Positions 10,441 to 23,499 are shown, numbered from the stretch's first letter. The stretch: 64,000 bases of DNA from Bryoerythrophyllum caledonicum (GCA_963971425.1 OZ020514.1:15691218-15755217); one strand, 5' to 3'. The notes: generated by a model from the letters alone, not told the origin. Numbers and translations are program-made.

Positions 10441-13146
10441 CACAAACTATTTTTGAGAAGATTATTGTCCAATGCAATTAATATTTTACATCATCCATTG
10501 GTTATTATGTCAAAAGATAAAAATTGGAGTTTGACATTGCATCATACAATGTTAGTGCCTCACGTTGGACTATTTAGAGTATTGTCCAGCTGAAGGTTGT
10601 TGAGGCAATAGATTAAACATTGTTAAACCTAGTACCCACGAGCAAGTTCATGTTCATCATCTCATCTACCTACTACATACTGAGTCATCACCACCGGCTC
10701 CTCTAGCTTTGACTTCCACCTCTCCGTACCGTCGTCTCTGCCCCTTGGCAAGTTGTCGTCTTTTTCTAATGATGATGATGCATTGTACTTCATGCTACTA
10801 ATCCAACTGCAAGGAATATTGCGAGTTGAAGTGGCAGTCAAAATGCTAGGGGGATTGAGGAGGACAAAAATATTTGAATCAGGGCCCCTCTTTGATCTTT
10901 CCTCCCGTGACGTTCTTTTTTATTCCACCCATGTTACAATTTTGTTACAATTTTGTCGTCCTGCTCCTCTTGCTCCTTGCTCTCCTCTTGCTCCTCTTGC
11001 TCTTCTGTTTTTTCTTGCTTTGCTAAAGCCTGCCTGCCACTATTACACCAAAGTTGTTCTGATGTAGATGCTTGCCCCTTTTTCTTTCCCTTATCTTGTT
11101 TCTTCTTTTTCTTCGATGGTGGAGTTTCAAGAACAAGAATTTCAAGCACACTACAAAAAGCCCAAATTTCCTTTGCATACTTAAAGAGAGTACCTGGACT
11201 TAGTGTAGTATAGGTATTCTTGAAGACCCTTGCTAAGATAGTAGACACCAAGACTCATATATGAGAGAAATGCTCAAGAAATACCAATATTCACTTGAAT
11301 AACAGAAATTTCTATGCAATGAACGGAAGTGGAGAAGTGATTGAGGGATCCTTTAATGATAAAATTAACAAATCTAGGTGATTGCGGAACTCCTTTCTAC
11401 GTTGACAATGATGTTGTTGGCACGACTTCGTGGGTCGATCAGCTTGTCAACCGCGTCAAAGTTGAATTTTGCTAGTCTCTCATGGCTATTCCTATAGTAA
11501 TTCCATTGATAAATCAAAGCCCAAAATCACTTACTTTAATATGTGTATATGACGTATGAGGTGTAGGAATTCTTGTGCTCAATGTTTATCAATTAACCTT
11601 GATAGTTAAAATCCATTCATGTGCAAAAGTGCAAAGTTGGACCGATAATAAATGAGATAGCCATGAATTGAAACAAAATATAACAATTGGAAAATAAACA
11701 TTTAAAAAATGTATCAGTATGAACTTATCACAAAAAAGAAATTGTTAATCAAATACAATAAGTGAAATCATAAATTCATAATCTAACTAAGCTTGAAATA
11801 TAAAATACCTTTAGCATTATCATTTAAATAACATAAAATAACTAGATAAATTTTTGGTTTGTTATATTTATAAGCATTTTTGTATTGTTGTTGGTTTCTA
11901 GATATTCATTCTTTAATTATTCTACAAATATAAAATATACTCTATACTAAAATTGGTATTTAGTGTTATCCACACTAATTTCTTTTTATTTGCTATAAGA
12001 TTTTATTCATTTTGGATATTTTTATGAATTAGGTATGCATTGACCCCATTCTCAAGTAGTTGAAATAGAAGTGCTTTATATTAAAAAACTCTCCAAAAGT
12101 AAAAATTTATAGCATTCCATAACAATTACTCAGGTTATAATTGGTGTAAAACTTTCAATATTATCTATTTGGAAATAACATCATTTACTAGTTTCCCAAA
12201 GATTCAAAGATTCACTACAATAAAAATCAATTGTTTTGTGGGGGAATTTCTTTTTTGCTTTAAGTATACATCAAATTTTGTTATGAGATTATTTTATTTA
12301 GGATCTTTATTATTGAATATGATTTTAAAGATATTTTGGTGAATTTGTTAATTGGCAAATATATGTGTATCAAATATAAAATGATATAATTTCTTTTGTT
12401 CAAAATCTAATTAGTAGTGAAAGAAACCAATTATCCTTGTATCTTTTTCTAATTTCTACTATAGAAAGCAGGTCTTCTTCACAATTATGATATTAAAACA
12501 AAGTAGTTTATTTTTTAATTTTTTTAATAAGAAGGTGTCACCCAGATATCGCAACGTTGTTGGAAATACTAAAGAGCAATGCTGCTAAATGCCCAAGGAT
12601 ATCACTCGGGTATTATAGGATCGGGTATGATTGAATGTTTGGTACGCAGACATGACTTTAGGGTTCCAAGTCCACAGTTTTAGGTATAGGGTTTCCACTA
12701 CACATCCCACAAGAATCCCAAATTGTCCTTTTCTCTTTTTTATTTTGATCGAGAGTGTCGCATGTGCGTTAGGGTTTTAGTGGCTTTGCTGCATTTTGGG
12801 TGTAGGTTGTTGAAATGTGTTGGCGTGTGTGTTAGGGTTATAGCGTGAAAGGATGTTACCTCGCTAATTTTGTAGTTTGAGAGTATTGCAAAGAGGTAGT
12901 TCATCTGAGACACGTTGAGAAGAATTTAGGGTATAATTTTGAAGTTGGAATTAAGAAGACGCAATTTAGAAGTTGGAAGTCAATGTCTGAAAAGGAATTG
13001 CCACAATATTTTCTCCAAGAGCATGGGCAAATTCCGGAAGGAGTAATAGGCTTCAGTATTGACAAGGTAAATTGATGCAATGAAAACCTATTAATTAAGG
13101 TTTAGGATGGCGTTTTTGAAAGTTTTTTGTGTGTACATTTGTGTGA

Positions 13147-13150
<4 letters not shown>
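10441..13150. other. AT-rich region without a supported gene
   Basis: Overlapping open frames at 10753-11251 on both strands come from a low-complexity stretch (CTCCTCTTGCTC-type repeats) that gives a K/E-rich peptide on the minus strand. I do not accept them as genes. From 11500 to 12550 the DNA is very AT-rich and featureless. 12600-13100 is less biased but has no ORF with a recognisable motif. Confidence 0.6.
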
Positions 13151-13194
<44 letters not shown>

Positions 13195-13430
13195 ATGTGT
13201 TTCTTTCTATTCCTCTATGTTTTAATTTTTTGAATTTGTGTGTGCTTTCATGTGTATTCAGTTCTGTCTATGTGTGGAGATGTGTTTGTGTGCTTTTTTG
13301 TGTCTGTCTTCACTTTTGTGTGTGCGCACATGTATGTGTGTGTGTGTGCATGTGTGTATAAACGCACATGTGTATGCGCTCATGTGCATGTGTGTGAACA
13401 CAAGTGGGTATGTGAGGATAATCTGTGAAG
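13151..13430. repeat. (AT)n microsatellite followed by TG-rich low-complexity DNA
   Basis: (AT)15 at 13151-13180 runs directly into a GT repeat and then about 240 bp of TGTG-rich imperfect repeat. Open frames in this block encode only V/C/F-rich low-complexity peptides and are artefacts of the repeat. Confidence 0.95.
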
Positions 13431-13899
13431 TTTTTTTTTCATGTTTGAGTCTGCATAGTAGTGTGCACATCTTATTGTATGTATTTCTATGCATCCTTGT
13501 TATTAAAAGGTTTTTGCTGCATTTATATGCAGTTCGTTGAATGAGAGCACTTCTATGTGATAATCAATGTTTTTAATTGGTTTTGGTTGGTTTTTTAATG
13601 TATGTTAGTGTTTTTGTTTGGTTTGTTGTCAATATTGTATGTTTGTATGATTGTTTATTTCTATGATTCAATGATTCAGTCTGTGACATGGTTCATGAGT
13701 GTTTTTTTGCAGACAATTTAGAATGTGGTTCTTGTTGAAAGACATAGTTATTTGTTGGAATTGATGTGCTTAAAGTTGTTTAGTAAAAGGCTGAAAGGTA
13801 AAGACTTTAATCCTAAATCTGAAACCTAAACCTTGAAACCTACACCGCAAATTCTTTTTCGATAAAAGAAAACCTAACACTCTAAAATGGATAGAGTTC

Positions 13900-15110
13900 A
13901 TATGTTCCTGGCTACAGTTTAGTTTTAACCAAGCTAAAGTGTGGGCACCAGATCCTCTAAACAACATGATTTGAACCCAACTTAAGGCAAAGTGAATTAT
14001 TCTAATAAAAAGCATTATTCAATTTAGCGTCAATAAGTTTGCAAGGCAACTACACTTTAGCTACAATCAAGTTGAAGTGGACAAGATAAGTTGACTTAGC
14101 CCAATTTTGCAAAAGATCTTGTCTAGATTCTAGGTGAGGCCTTTTTAAAAAATGCGCAAAGTTAGCTCATCTTGTCCATTTTTGCTCAAGCATAGCTGTG
14201 GAATAAATAGTAGCTCAACAATAAATGATTGAAATGTAAGCCCTCTATATTTCAAGCTGAAATAACTTTCTTTATATGAAAAATATTCTTCATTCAGGCC
14301 AAATTGGATCAACACCATGCACTTTAGCTCAAATTGAGCTAAAATATGCAAGAAAAGCCAACTTTGCCTATTTTTGTAAAAAACCTTGCCTGGATTTGTT
14401 GGAGAGGCTCTTTCTAAAAATGAGCAAAGTCAACTCATCTTGTGCATCTTTACTCGAGCATCGTTTTTCTATACTTAGGTTTTAAACGATAGATCGTTGA
14501 AATGATGCCTTCCAAGTCTTTAGTTGAATTAATTTGCCTTATATAAAAAAGTTTTATATTCACACCAAATCATATCATTATCATTCACTGTAGCTTGAAT
14601 CGAACTTAAGTGTACAAGGTAAGCTGACTTTGTACAGGTTTGCATAGGACCTCATCTAAATTCTAGAGGAGGTCTTGTCCAAGACTGCGTGAAGTCATAT
14701 TTTCTTGTGTTTTTTTGCTCGACGGTAGCTCTTTTGTATAGAATTGCTCTAGAGTAGGTGATGTAATGATAATCCAATTTCAACTTTCATCTACGTTGTT
14801 TAAATAACTCTTCAATAGCTCAATTCAAGCTAAAGTGTACTATACATGAAAAATTGATTTTGCCCAGTTTTCCATAGAGGCTTCTTTAGATTCTAGGTGG
14901 GATCTTTTTAAATTCAAGGCAAAGTCATCTCCTATTGTGCATTTGCTCAAGTGTAGCTGATTTGTACTAGGTTCCTCATTGGTAGGTGATAACAATGATG
15001 CTCTCCATTTTTTGGACTCTATTCTCTTCTCTAATATTTTAAGAAATCTTCATTTGGATCCAATGAGATCAATTGTATGCACTTAAGCTCGAATAGAGCT
15101 AAAGTGTATA
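13900..15110. repeat. Tandem repeat of about 265 bp, five or more diverged copies
   Basis: Each unit begins with an imperfect palindrome close to TTAGCTCAAATTGAGCTAA followed by AGTGTAC, seen at 14056-14080, 14324-14342, 14591-14615, 14816-14840 and 15084-15108. The spacings are about 270, 265, 225 and 268 bp. The bodies also match, for example TTGCAAAAGATCTTGTCTAG against TTGTAAAAAACCTTGCCTGG and the AGGTGAGGCCTTTTTAAA blocks. A further eroded unit precedes 14056. No coding function is apparent. Confidence 0.8.
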
Positions 15111-15196
15111 CCCTCGAGCACTCTTAGAAGATCAATTTAAGTATCTGATAATATTGATGTGCTTCCACTTGCTCCAAGATTGAAAAGGACAAGATT

Positions 15197-16480
15197 GTGA
15201 CCGAACTGCAGCACTTTTTCCAACCAAAGCCAATCGACCTAAATAACGACGATGGAAACGACAACAAGGACAACAACAACCGCTTGGATTGTTGGGAGCT
15301 TTACAATAGTACAAAAGTAGGAAAAAATCGCACTCAATTTGGTGTTGCAATTCTTTCGACCACATTGTTCGAACAATTCAACACTGTTCAGACGAAGACG
15401 TCAAAGTGGACGCTTATCTCGGCCCCTTGGAAAAATAATTTGGTCTTTGGTCATATTTTTTTAAGTGATGTCTCAAACCCAAATCACATACATTACAAAA
15501 CAAAAATCACGAATGTAGTACACGAGGATAACTAGCACGTGGAAGTGTCCTCTTTGATAACCATTGAGAGCCTTGATCCGTATATGTTCACTATAGTAAT
15601 AGACAGTGAAGTATCACCCTTTTCTATCAAAGATTGTGTCAAGACACTGAGAGGGTGTAAGTTTGATGAAACAGTAGCTCACATGGACCACGAAATGTCC
15701 TAGAAAAAATTGGAGACTAGTAATGGTCAATTGCTAAAGGCAAAAGCAGTAGCAAATAAACTTTGCATAATCCTATCATGACTGCAAATCAATAAATTTG
15801 CAGTACTAGAGAAGAAAAAACCAATCGCAAGTAGGCGGCCCATCAACTATTTTTGTAATGACACGGATTGGAACGAGCACTGAGCTTGTGCACCGATACA
15901 AACATCAGATGATCAAACAACCAGAAGCAATGTACAGAATACGCCGTCCATGTCACCTCTAAAGAAGTGTGCTTGTCCTAAGAAGCTAGAGAGCTCATCA
16001 AGGAAGCAGACAAACTCGTCTTCAAGGAAGATTAAACCAACAACATGGCCTCTACATTCTCGCAACTCCCACATGCACTCGGATTTGGAGAAACTATTGA
16101 CTACAACAACGTCCAGGAAATATACCAGAAGTTCTAGGCGAAGTGTCAAGACTGCTTTATCTTCGACGACTCAGAGAGGAAGGTCAAGCTCAACATTCTA
16201 AGGCTCTTGAATGCATTATCAGAGTGGATAATCCATGCATTTAAACCTAGGGGGATGGACGAGTTAATCCATTATTACATCCAAGTGCTTGATAAGTTGC
16301 AAAAATAGACTCACTATGTCATGCCCAAGCTGGATTAGAAGCAATCATTCGATGAGGAGAAAGGAGGTTGCAACTTCAATATCAATGGCAAGCATAGCAT
16401 TGTAACGTCAAGAGCCTTGATAAACAACAATGTTCGTGAAATAAACAAGGAACACTTCAGAACCTCGTAATGTTGTATTG
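15197..16480 (+). pseudogene. Decayed multi-part gene, unrecognised
   Basis: Frame 2 stays coding-like from 15197 to about 16000 with only a few stops (TAG at 15533-15535, another near 15702). It starts with a D/N-rich stretch (DLNNDDGNDNKDNNN). Around 16000 the coding-like reading moves to another frame and gives the segment CQDCFIFDDSERKVKLNILR and then WIIHAFKPRGMDELIHYYIQ near 16230-16290. No named domain is recognised. The composition suggests a former gene of several hundred codons, perhaps transposon-encoded. Confidence 0.4.
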
Positions 16481-16831
16481 TCTAGGCACAAGACCTGGAG
16501 AAGGTAAAAAAAAATTCTACTTGTTAGAATCCCGTGAACCACTTGGTTCAATTGTAGTCAGCGTGAGAAACTACAGTCTTAGGAGCTCAAGTTGCATGGA
16601 TTAGCATTCGACAACCAATGCCCAACCACTCTGTGAAGGGCGTTAGAGGTTTGTATAAGTTAGGGCAAAGAACAATAATGGAGTCTACAAACGATAAACA
16701 TTTGAGGTAAGATTTTCCAAACAAACTTAGGCACTTCTGCTCGACTTGGGGTTGAATGTGAGTAGGATTTCCCATACTTGTTATTTTATACTTAATGCTC
16801 CAAATCCATATTTGGCATTCTTTTTGTTTCA

Positions 16832-16951
16832 CCTTAGCTCAAGGTGAGCTAAAATGTGAGAATCGGACATCAATATTGAAATACTTGATATGAAGTACAC
16901 ATTAGCTTGACTTGAACTAATGTGTACATTGTCACTATGTATTTCAATATG
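16832..16951. repeat. TTAGCTYRA palindrome copy and an adjacent 80-bp hairpin
   Basis: 16832-16860 carries the same palindrome core as the 13.9-15.1 kb satellite. Next to it, 16870-16951 is an interrupted inverted repeat: CAATATTGAAATAC and GTACACATTAG on the left pair with CTAATGTGTAC and GTATTTCAATAT on the right, with the TTAGCT-type core in the loop. This looks like a miniature foldback element. Another copy of the palindrome is at about 18656-18684. Confidence 0.6.
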
Positions 16952-16962
16952 ATTTAACGATA

Positions 16963-18195
16963 ATGATCCATTCATTAACCGGATTATTTTTATACTTGCA
17001 AAAAATTTCAAATGCTGTTTGGGATCAATTTTCCATGATTGACGTTGCAAAGAGCCAAGTATTGCTGAAAAAGTCCAGAAAGAGTAGATTACTCACCTCA
17101 ACGAACAAAGTCAAGATCATCACCGCGTCAAAAGATACCTTTAAGTTGTGGCAAGAGGTCATCTCTTTGGCCATACATGGCGACCTCATCAACATGGATT
17201 TGGAAGAGATGCCAAAGACAAAGTTCAAAGGCCTAAAGTTCTAGGTCCCCGAGGAAAATGGAATATTCTAGAGAGAGTTTTTTAAGCTTCCTGGCATTAT
17301 GTCCGAGGTTGATCACTCAAAAATGTGTAAGCACATCCTCAATCAATTAGGGCCATTCCGGAGAATGCCTTATCTTGAGGTGGTTGTGAAACTGCATGAG
17401 GTAATGTTGCGGACTGCTACAATGCACGAGACTGGGTCAATTGGAGGAAGATGAAAGGGGTTGCTTGAATGGAACTCAACATCATCAAGCCAGAGTTACG
17501 CATGTTCAAGTGCAAAAAGGTAATTCAACCAATTCAACTAGAAGAAAGTTAAGGACTGCAACGTCAACAAGGCTTCAAAGTGTGTCCTCTTGGATTGGGG
17601 TCCATCGGATTTGTATTATGCCACCACAAAATAGACTCAGCTCCAAAATTGCAAATGTGAAGATCTCTCGCCCTATGTAAATAGGTTCTTTAGGGTCTTC
17701 CTCCAAAATTGGTTGCAATTTCTTGCACCGTAAAAGGCCTTGCAATTTTGTGCGTACAAGGCAGAGTCAAATTTGCTTAGGACGTAGCCTCTAAATCCTG
17801 GGGCAATCTTGGTTGTAACATAAAGCTCGAGATTATCAACTTCCAAAACATTCATGGATTCTCTAGAAAGTCTTCAATGAATTTATGACCATGTTTGTTT
17901 GCAAATGTTGGACCTAGAGGCATTGTCCATCTCTCACAATTTTGATGAAGAGGATTTTAATGAAGCTGCAAAGATTGCATTGATGTTGGACAAGATAAGT
18001 TTGTCCCCGGTGGATATGATGTGAACAAGGAGAAGTTCCCACATCTTGGCAAGGCCGTTGTTGAGGGACAAGAGAAAGCAAGTGCTGACAACGCCGATGA
18101 AGAAGAAGATGAGGACCAAAGCTCCATGGATGGAGCTCAAAGCTCTAGCATAGATACTTTGGATAAGAACCCGTTGACAAATTTGACAACATGAC
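16963..18195 (+). pseudogene. Decayed coding-like stretch, unrecognised, acidic C-terminus
   Basis: An open piece at 16963-17244 (KLWQEVISLAIHGDLINMDL) is followed by coding-like text in changing frames, such as FRRMPYLEVVVKLHEV near 17355-17400, and by an acidic tail (NADEEEDEDQSSMDGAQSSS near 18090-18150). It lies on the same strand as the decayed gene at 15.2-16.5 kb and may be its continuation, separated by the foldback at 16.87 kb. No domain is recognised. Confidence 0.35.
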
Positions 18196-18204
18196 TCATC
18201 TAGA

Positions 18205-19642
18205 GCTTAGTTTGTCCAAAAATGCCCTTCTACTTTCAACATAGTCGTACAAGAATGATGGTTCCAAAGAGGAACTACTGCCATATGTCTTTGACTTTCA
18301 TCTCTTCTAGGGCACTCTAGCAGAATATTGGTCCATACATCCCTTGGATCGGAACATGTTCTATAATGAGCAGAAGACATGTGGTCAATACACAAATATT
18401 TTGAACGCTATTGAGCCAATTCTTGATAGGATGAATTCTCCTTCGCCAGTGTAGCCAATTTTTGCTCCTCAATTTCCACATTTGAATTTGGAGGGTTTTA
18501 CTCCTATACACCAGACTCTATATGCTAATTTGAAGGAAAACCTTGTGTCACATCACGTTTACGATTCAGTTCTATCCATGTATTCAAGATCCTTTATTAT
18601 GCTTTCTATATCTAGTACATAGTAGTTTGGGACGAGCTGCATTACACTAATACAACTTAGCTTCATTTTAGCTAAAATGTATTACAATGTATTGAAAATG
18701 TGCTTGGCATTATTCAACCAAAGTATACTTTACTAGATAATTTTACATTTAATTGAGACTGTCTAAATTTTTTTTGGCTATACCTGATGTATACCATTTA
18801 CCTTTGTAAATCCTACACTGTATTTGTTTACATTATGCGTGATGCATGTGTGTAGGAAGCCTTAGCCAATCATCTCTATCCTCGGATTTCTCAGGAGAAG
18901 CGTGTTGAGAACACAACAAATTTGGGGTATCAACCTTAACGCAACTCGCTTCTTGAATAAAGCAAAAGCGACCTTTGTATCAAAAAAATATAGACATGCT
19001 GGTCATTTATATCTTGACGGTCTTAATAACCATCAGTGTCAATCTAGGTCGTTACACACGTACGTAGTCCAAGCCCTCAAACGTCCCGGACATCCCGTTT
19101 GTCTCAAAGACTAGATGCGTGCAAATAGGCGGTGGCCCAATTTACCACGGTTGTTGCCAGTTGCCCAGGTCGCCCCGGTCACCCCAAAATTACAATGTTT
19201 GAAGTGATGAAGAAGGAATTTTCTTCCCTCGATAAGTGCATTCGTACGCTTTAACTTTGGCTATTGTAAGAATTTTGCATTACAAAAATTCTAAATCTTA
19301 TACTAATATGGTGTACATGAGGTTAGATCCTTGTATTACAATTTCTAGAGGTAAATGTGGGGTGAAGCATTTTCTAAAAAATTGTGGAAGGTTCGGTGTT
19401 TTGAAAACTCACCAGTTTACATTTTAATTCTCTCATTATTCATGTTCTCAAATATTGCAAATTGAGATGGAAAAAATAAATATTCAATTGGCTTTTCCTA
19501 TTACAAAAAATAAAATGAGGAAGCAAATCAAAGTATGTAATATATCTATGGAAATAAGATTTCTTTAAACGCTATTCTGCTTCTAGCACGACAAATAAGG
19601 AGGATTTAGCACTCGAATCAAGCGTTGATATGCCAAGTACTA
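18205..19642. other. No supported gene
   Basis: Short open frames only, none with a recognisable motif. One satellite palindrome copy lies near 18656-18684. 19030-19190 is locally more GC-rich without an identifiable feature. Confidence 0.5.
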
Positions 19643-19992
19643 CTACACTAAAGATTGAATTTATTAGAGTGGACACTAAATACGAACCTGGACACTAAAT
19701 GCAAAGTTGGCAAATACTGTAATGACACTAAATGCAAATTAGCACACTATTTGTCAAAAGTAGAAGATTGAGGACAAAAAGTCATTGACTCTAATCAAAA
19801 TTTGGTTTCAATGAGGATGGGAAGTCTATAGGGGAGAATAAAGCCATGACGGCTTGTAGCCTATGGACAATTGATTGAAGCTCACATTAAAGAGATTGGC
19901 GGCCACACGTTAATTGTTGACTTGTTTGCAAATAGTGTCCAAGGAAAATTACACTATTCATACCATGACACTTAATGCAATCTTCACTGTAG
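19643..19992. mobile_element. MITE-like element, 350 bp
   Basis: The left end CTACACTAAAGATTGAATTT (19643-19662) and the reverse complement of the right end at 19971-19992 (CTACAGTGAAGATTGCATTA) match at most positions, giving imperfect terminal inverted repeats of about 21 bp. The interior is AT-rich with repeated GACACTAAATGCAAA motifs and no ORF. The termini resemble those of the larger element at 39.7-40.9 kb (CACTACACTAAAGATGG). I could not identify a target-site duplication. Confidence 0.55.
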
Positions 19993-20779
19993 CAAATTGA
20001 TTGGTACAGAGCCCCAAAATCAGCCTTTGCCGAATCTTTGGTCTTACACATTCGGACCAAAGGTCAAGATGGCAAGGGCACCAAAATGCCTACGTGGCAT
20101 CACTTTCTAGAAGTTTTGGTGCCAAGACTTTGACACCTAGAGGAATGATTGGGTTTCTATTTGCGATTGGAGTAAAACCTCGCCGAGGTGCCGAACATTA
20201 TTCTCTTGTTCTGATGCTTGCGTTGCAATTGTTTGTCTAATGAGCATTGTAACCATTTTTAATGATTTTAATTCTGTAAATGTGTTTTATTATAAGCTCC
20301 ATGACGGAAGAGAATGGGACAAGATTTTTTTTTAAATGAGGACCTATAAGAAGTAAAAGTTGGAACTTGTTACATAGTTGGGTCAAGGACTTTCAACTTA
20401 GTACCTTGGGCTTTCACACTACAAGGACCCAAATTCCGCAAATGGAAAATTAAATATTCTTTTTGAGCTCCAAAACTATGCAACTTGGCATAGTTTGGTT
20501 CTCTATGGAGCACTCAACATCTCAATGCTTGCTCCAAGGATAAAATCCCCCCTAATGCACATAATTCAAATTTAAACCAAATCTCTTAGATAGAACTGTG
20601 AGCTAGTATTATTAATAATTAAAATATTGAAAATTTACAAAATTTGGCATTCATCTTCTATATGGTCATTTGTCCAACAATTGACTTTGTATATATATAA
20701 AATAATCCTATACACCTACAACTCTAACGCATGCGCTCTACGACAACAATTTCACTTTTGACCCTTCGTTCTTTGAAGC
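19993..20779. other. No supported gene
   Basis: Contains a short open frame at 20001-20240 without recognisable motifs and AT-rich DNA from 20250 on. Small inverted repeats around 20030-20080 and 20070-20125 (AAGGGCACCAAAA against TTTTGGTGCC) suggest eroded foldback sequence. Confidence 0.4.
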
Positions 20780-20809
20780 ATGCTCATAGACACTCCACCA
20801 TTGTTATCT

Positions 20810-22260
20810 TTGCTTGGTGCAATTGAAGCTATCTGGAATGGCTTGATGATGCGAAGGTTGAAACGGTTGCTCGCACTTAGAGGCTCGCATAGCTTTTCCA
20901 CCATTACAAACATGGCTGATTCCGCCCGCGTTGTATCACACTCGCCTCAAGCACATGCATAGTGGTCGAATCCTTTATGCCATAGCATTCAAGCCACCAC
21001 CCCCTCGTTTGTACAAGCCATTACCATGAGCTTTGCCTCACGGTTGTTGGTGTTGTAGTTGGCGGCCTTCAATTAGACGACGAAGTTGGTAGCCTCCTCC
21101 AACTTTGTCTGCCTCTCGCGATGAATTTTATTTTCAAGGCACGCTTGCTCAAGTTGTGCCAAAATATTGTTGATGATTTGATTGTAATACTCTTATTCTG
21201 CAGCTTGAAGCAACGCTTGCTTTTTGGATCTCTTGTCCATTTGGTTGCGGAGTTTCTTGAAAAGCAACCTTTCACTTTAGCCGCAATTCCCCATGTTTTG
21301 TAGCGATGTGAACACGACCCATTACAACGCTCTCGCCTGCCTATAATTACTTGCCTACATATGCCACGGTTGTCTACATAAACGGACTAGGGCCCAAAGA
21401 TAGCAGACAAATGTGCAGTCGGACGGACGGGCATGACCAACATCACCCTTTTTTGAGAGATTCCTAGGATAGTCTCCAAAACTATATGAATATTTCCAAA
21501 TATTCTAGAATATTTTCTATCAAACGGACAAGAATCGCTATCAAACGGATAATGGGGCAGACGGACACTACCAGACAGACGAGTGTCGGAACAACCACAA
21601 CAAATGTCGCTAGCTCTTTTGCATTGTCAATTGCAATTGGTGATTAAAGATCGGCAAATATGGCCTCAACGTTGTCTTCTTACGCCGCAGACTTAACACC
21701 TTTGCTTGAAGTTAGATTCGCATCTTCTATTACTGCCAGGCCATTGCCATTGATGGCCGGTGCAACAACTTCCGTTGGCACGACATCTTTGTTTGGAGTG
21801 GATTCTAGGATTGGAGCTCTAAGTCTTTGTCCTCAACGACCTCCAATTCAGGAGCCTCTTGAGCACCAATTCCGCGTACATCATTTGCATGTGCAACTTG
21901 GTGCCAAACTTTGGTGGCCTCGTCACATCTGGCGTCATCCAATAATAGACCTCCAGGTACCATTGCTTCATAATTGTTTGACAAGCAATTGGGGAGATGG
22001 AATTTGTTGCGCGCATTCCACGTCACCATCACCAGTCCTTTTTCCATTAAATGAATCAAATGCAACTTTGTGATGTAGTCGTTGTAGGTCTTTTTAGTCC
22101 AAAATCCATCACCCTCTAGGCCCAACTTGCCCATCCATTCATTGAGGGCATGGTTATATGGATTGTTAAAAATTGAATTGTCAAGTAGTATTGATACGCC
22201 CTTACTGCCGCGTTTGCCCATTGCGGATGCGGTGGAGACTTTCTCCGTGACTTTGTACAC
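20810..22260 (-). pseudogene. Decayed ORFs, unrecognised, with coiled-coil-like segment
   Basis: The longest open part (22260 down to 21805) starts MYKVTEKVSTASAMGKRG and includes FWTKKTYNDYITKLHLIHLM, with no family I can name. Further down the minus strand, about 21290-20810, a coding-like reading with stops gives ERLLFKKLRNQMDKRSKKQA and NQIINNILAQLEQACLENKI, which look like coiled coil. A Myb/SANT-like accessory protein of a DNA transposon is possible but not shown. Several stops and frame changes exclude a working gene. Confidence 0.35.
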
Positions 22261-22703
22261 ATGACGTTCACTTTGAAAACGTTAGTGACATTTGTAACAA
22301 CGTCTAATACGCATTCTCAAAATATCATTGCTATTACTCTTTACCAAATTCCTTGAAAAAAAATTATTATTTAAATGGAATCATTTTTAGTTATTACCTT
22401 TCAGATAAAATTTTTGCAAGCCCTTGATATGAAAATAGCGCAACTCTTGCTTTCCTCACAAAATTTACACATGAGCTTTCCAAAATAACAAAATATTGTC
22501 ATGGGGACACCTATAAGATTGTCTTCCACCTCTTCACTCATCATTCTCAGGATTACCACGGTTGACTAATTGAGAAAGACTCTCATTATAAAAAATTTGG
22601 AGTTCTCGATCAAATCATGTGGTTACGGTTGAAAGTTGTTCCAACTTGACCGGGAGAATTTTTTTGCAATTTATTTCATTCTGCAGGCCATAAAAGATCA
22701 ACC

Positions 22704-23499
22704 ATGGAGGGCACTTCAAACAACCCCATAATGTTCCAAGGTAAATGCAAGAAGAACAATCGTGGACATAAGAGGAAGAATGAGCCTCAAAAGTATGCAA
22801 TGTCTAACTTGAAGGCTACTGCCAGTGATGCCAATCAACTTGATAATCTGAGTAACGAGTGCAAGACCCTCATCACAAGGTCAATTTACAATTATAACAA
22901 GTAGATATTGTAGATGAGGTTGAATCTCGGTTATTTCATGTATCGTCCATAGAACGGGAAAAAGGCGTTCTTGGCCAATTTAAGGAAGAGGTTCATACAA
23001 GCGCTCAAGGATGACAAGTGGTCTAAGGACAAGCGCAAGAGAGGCTTTGAGAAGTGGATCGAGCACCGGTTGAAGGATTCTCTGTTGAATTTGGCACAGC
23101 TACTCAAGAAGTATTCATGCCATGATCAAACTAAGGGCTCCGTCAAGTACACAGAATACAAGGCCAAATTGGAGGCGGACGTTTGGGTACACGGAATACA
23201 AGACTATGTTGGAGGCGGACGGCGAGGTCAAAAAGTGCTAAATTCAAGGAAACCAGAGGATTCCCCCACACTCGGCCTCAGTGAGCAAGAGGCCAAATTA
23301 CACCACTATCGCAATCAAGGTTCGTCAATTTCAAGCCGAGGCCCTTGCCAAACGATTTCCGTACCGCGATTGCATCAAGTGGCTAGCTGTGCACGACAAA
23401 CACTCCAAGGGCTTTGGTTTGTGGTGGAATGGCGATACGTTGCAGCACATGTTCAACCTTGAAGCCGCTTTTGGATCAAATGCCAACGAGATGATCTAA
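22704..23499 (+). pseudogene. Decayed ORFs, unrecognised
   Basis: Two open pieces (22704-22904 and 22971-23462) are separated by stops. The second is basic and helical (KDDKWSKDKRKRGFEKWIEH). Near 23290 the reading changes to a frame that gives IAIKVRQFQAEALAKRFPYR. A direct duplication of about 57 bp at 23145-23220 (repeat of GTACAC-GAATACAAG and TTGGAGGCGGACG) falls at the frame change and may have caused it. No domain is recognised. Confidence 0.35.

Noticed and set aside
10753-11251. Open frames on both strands, including a K/E-rich peptide
   Set aside because: Low-complexity CTCCTCTTGCTC-type DNA; no motif, and both strands open because of the repeat.
13107-13540. Overlapping V/C/F-rich open frames on both strands
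   Set aside because: They are translations of an AT/GT microsatellite and its TG-rich continuation.
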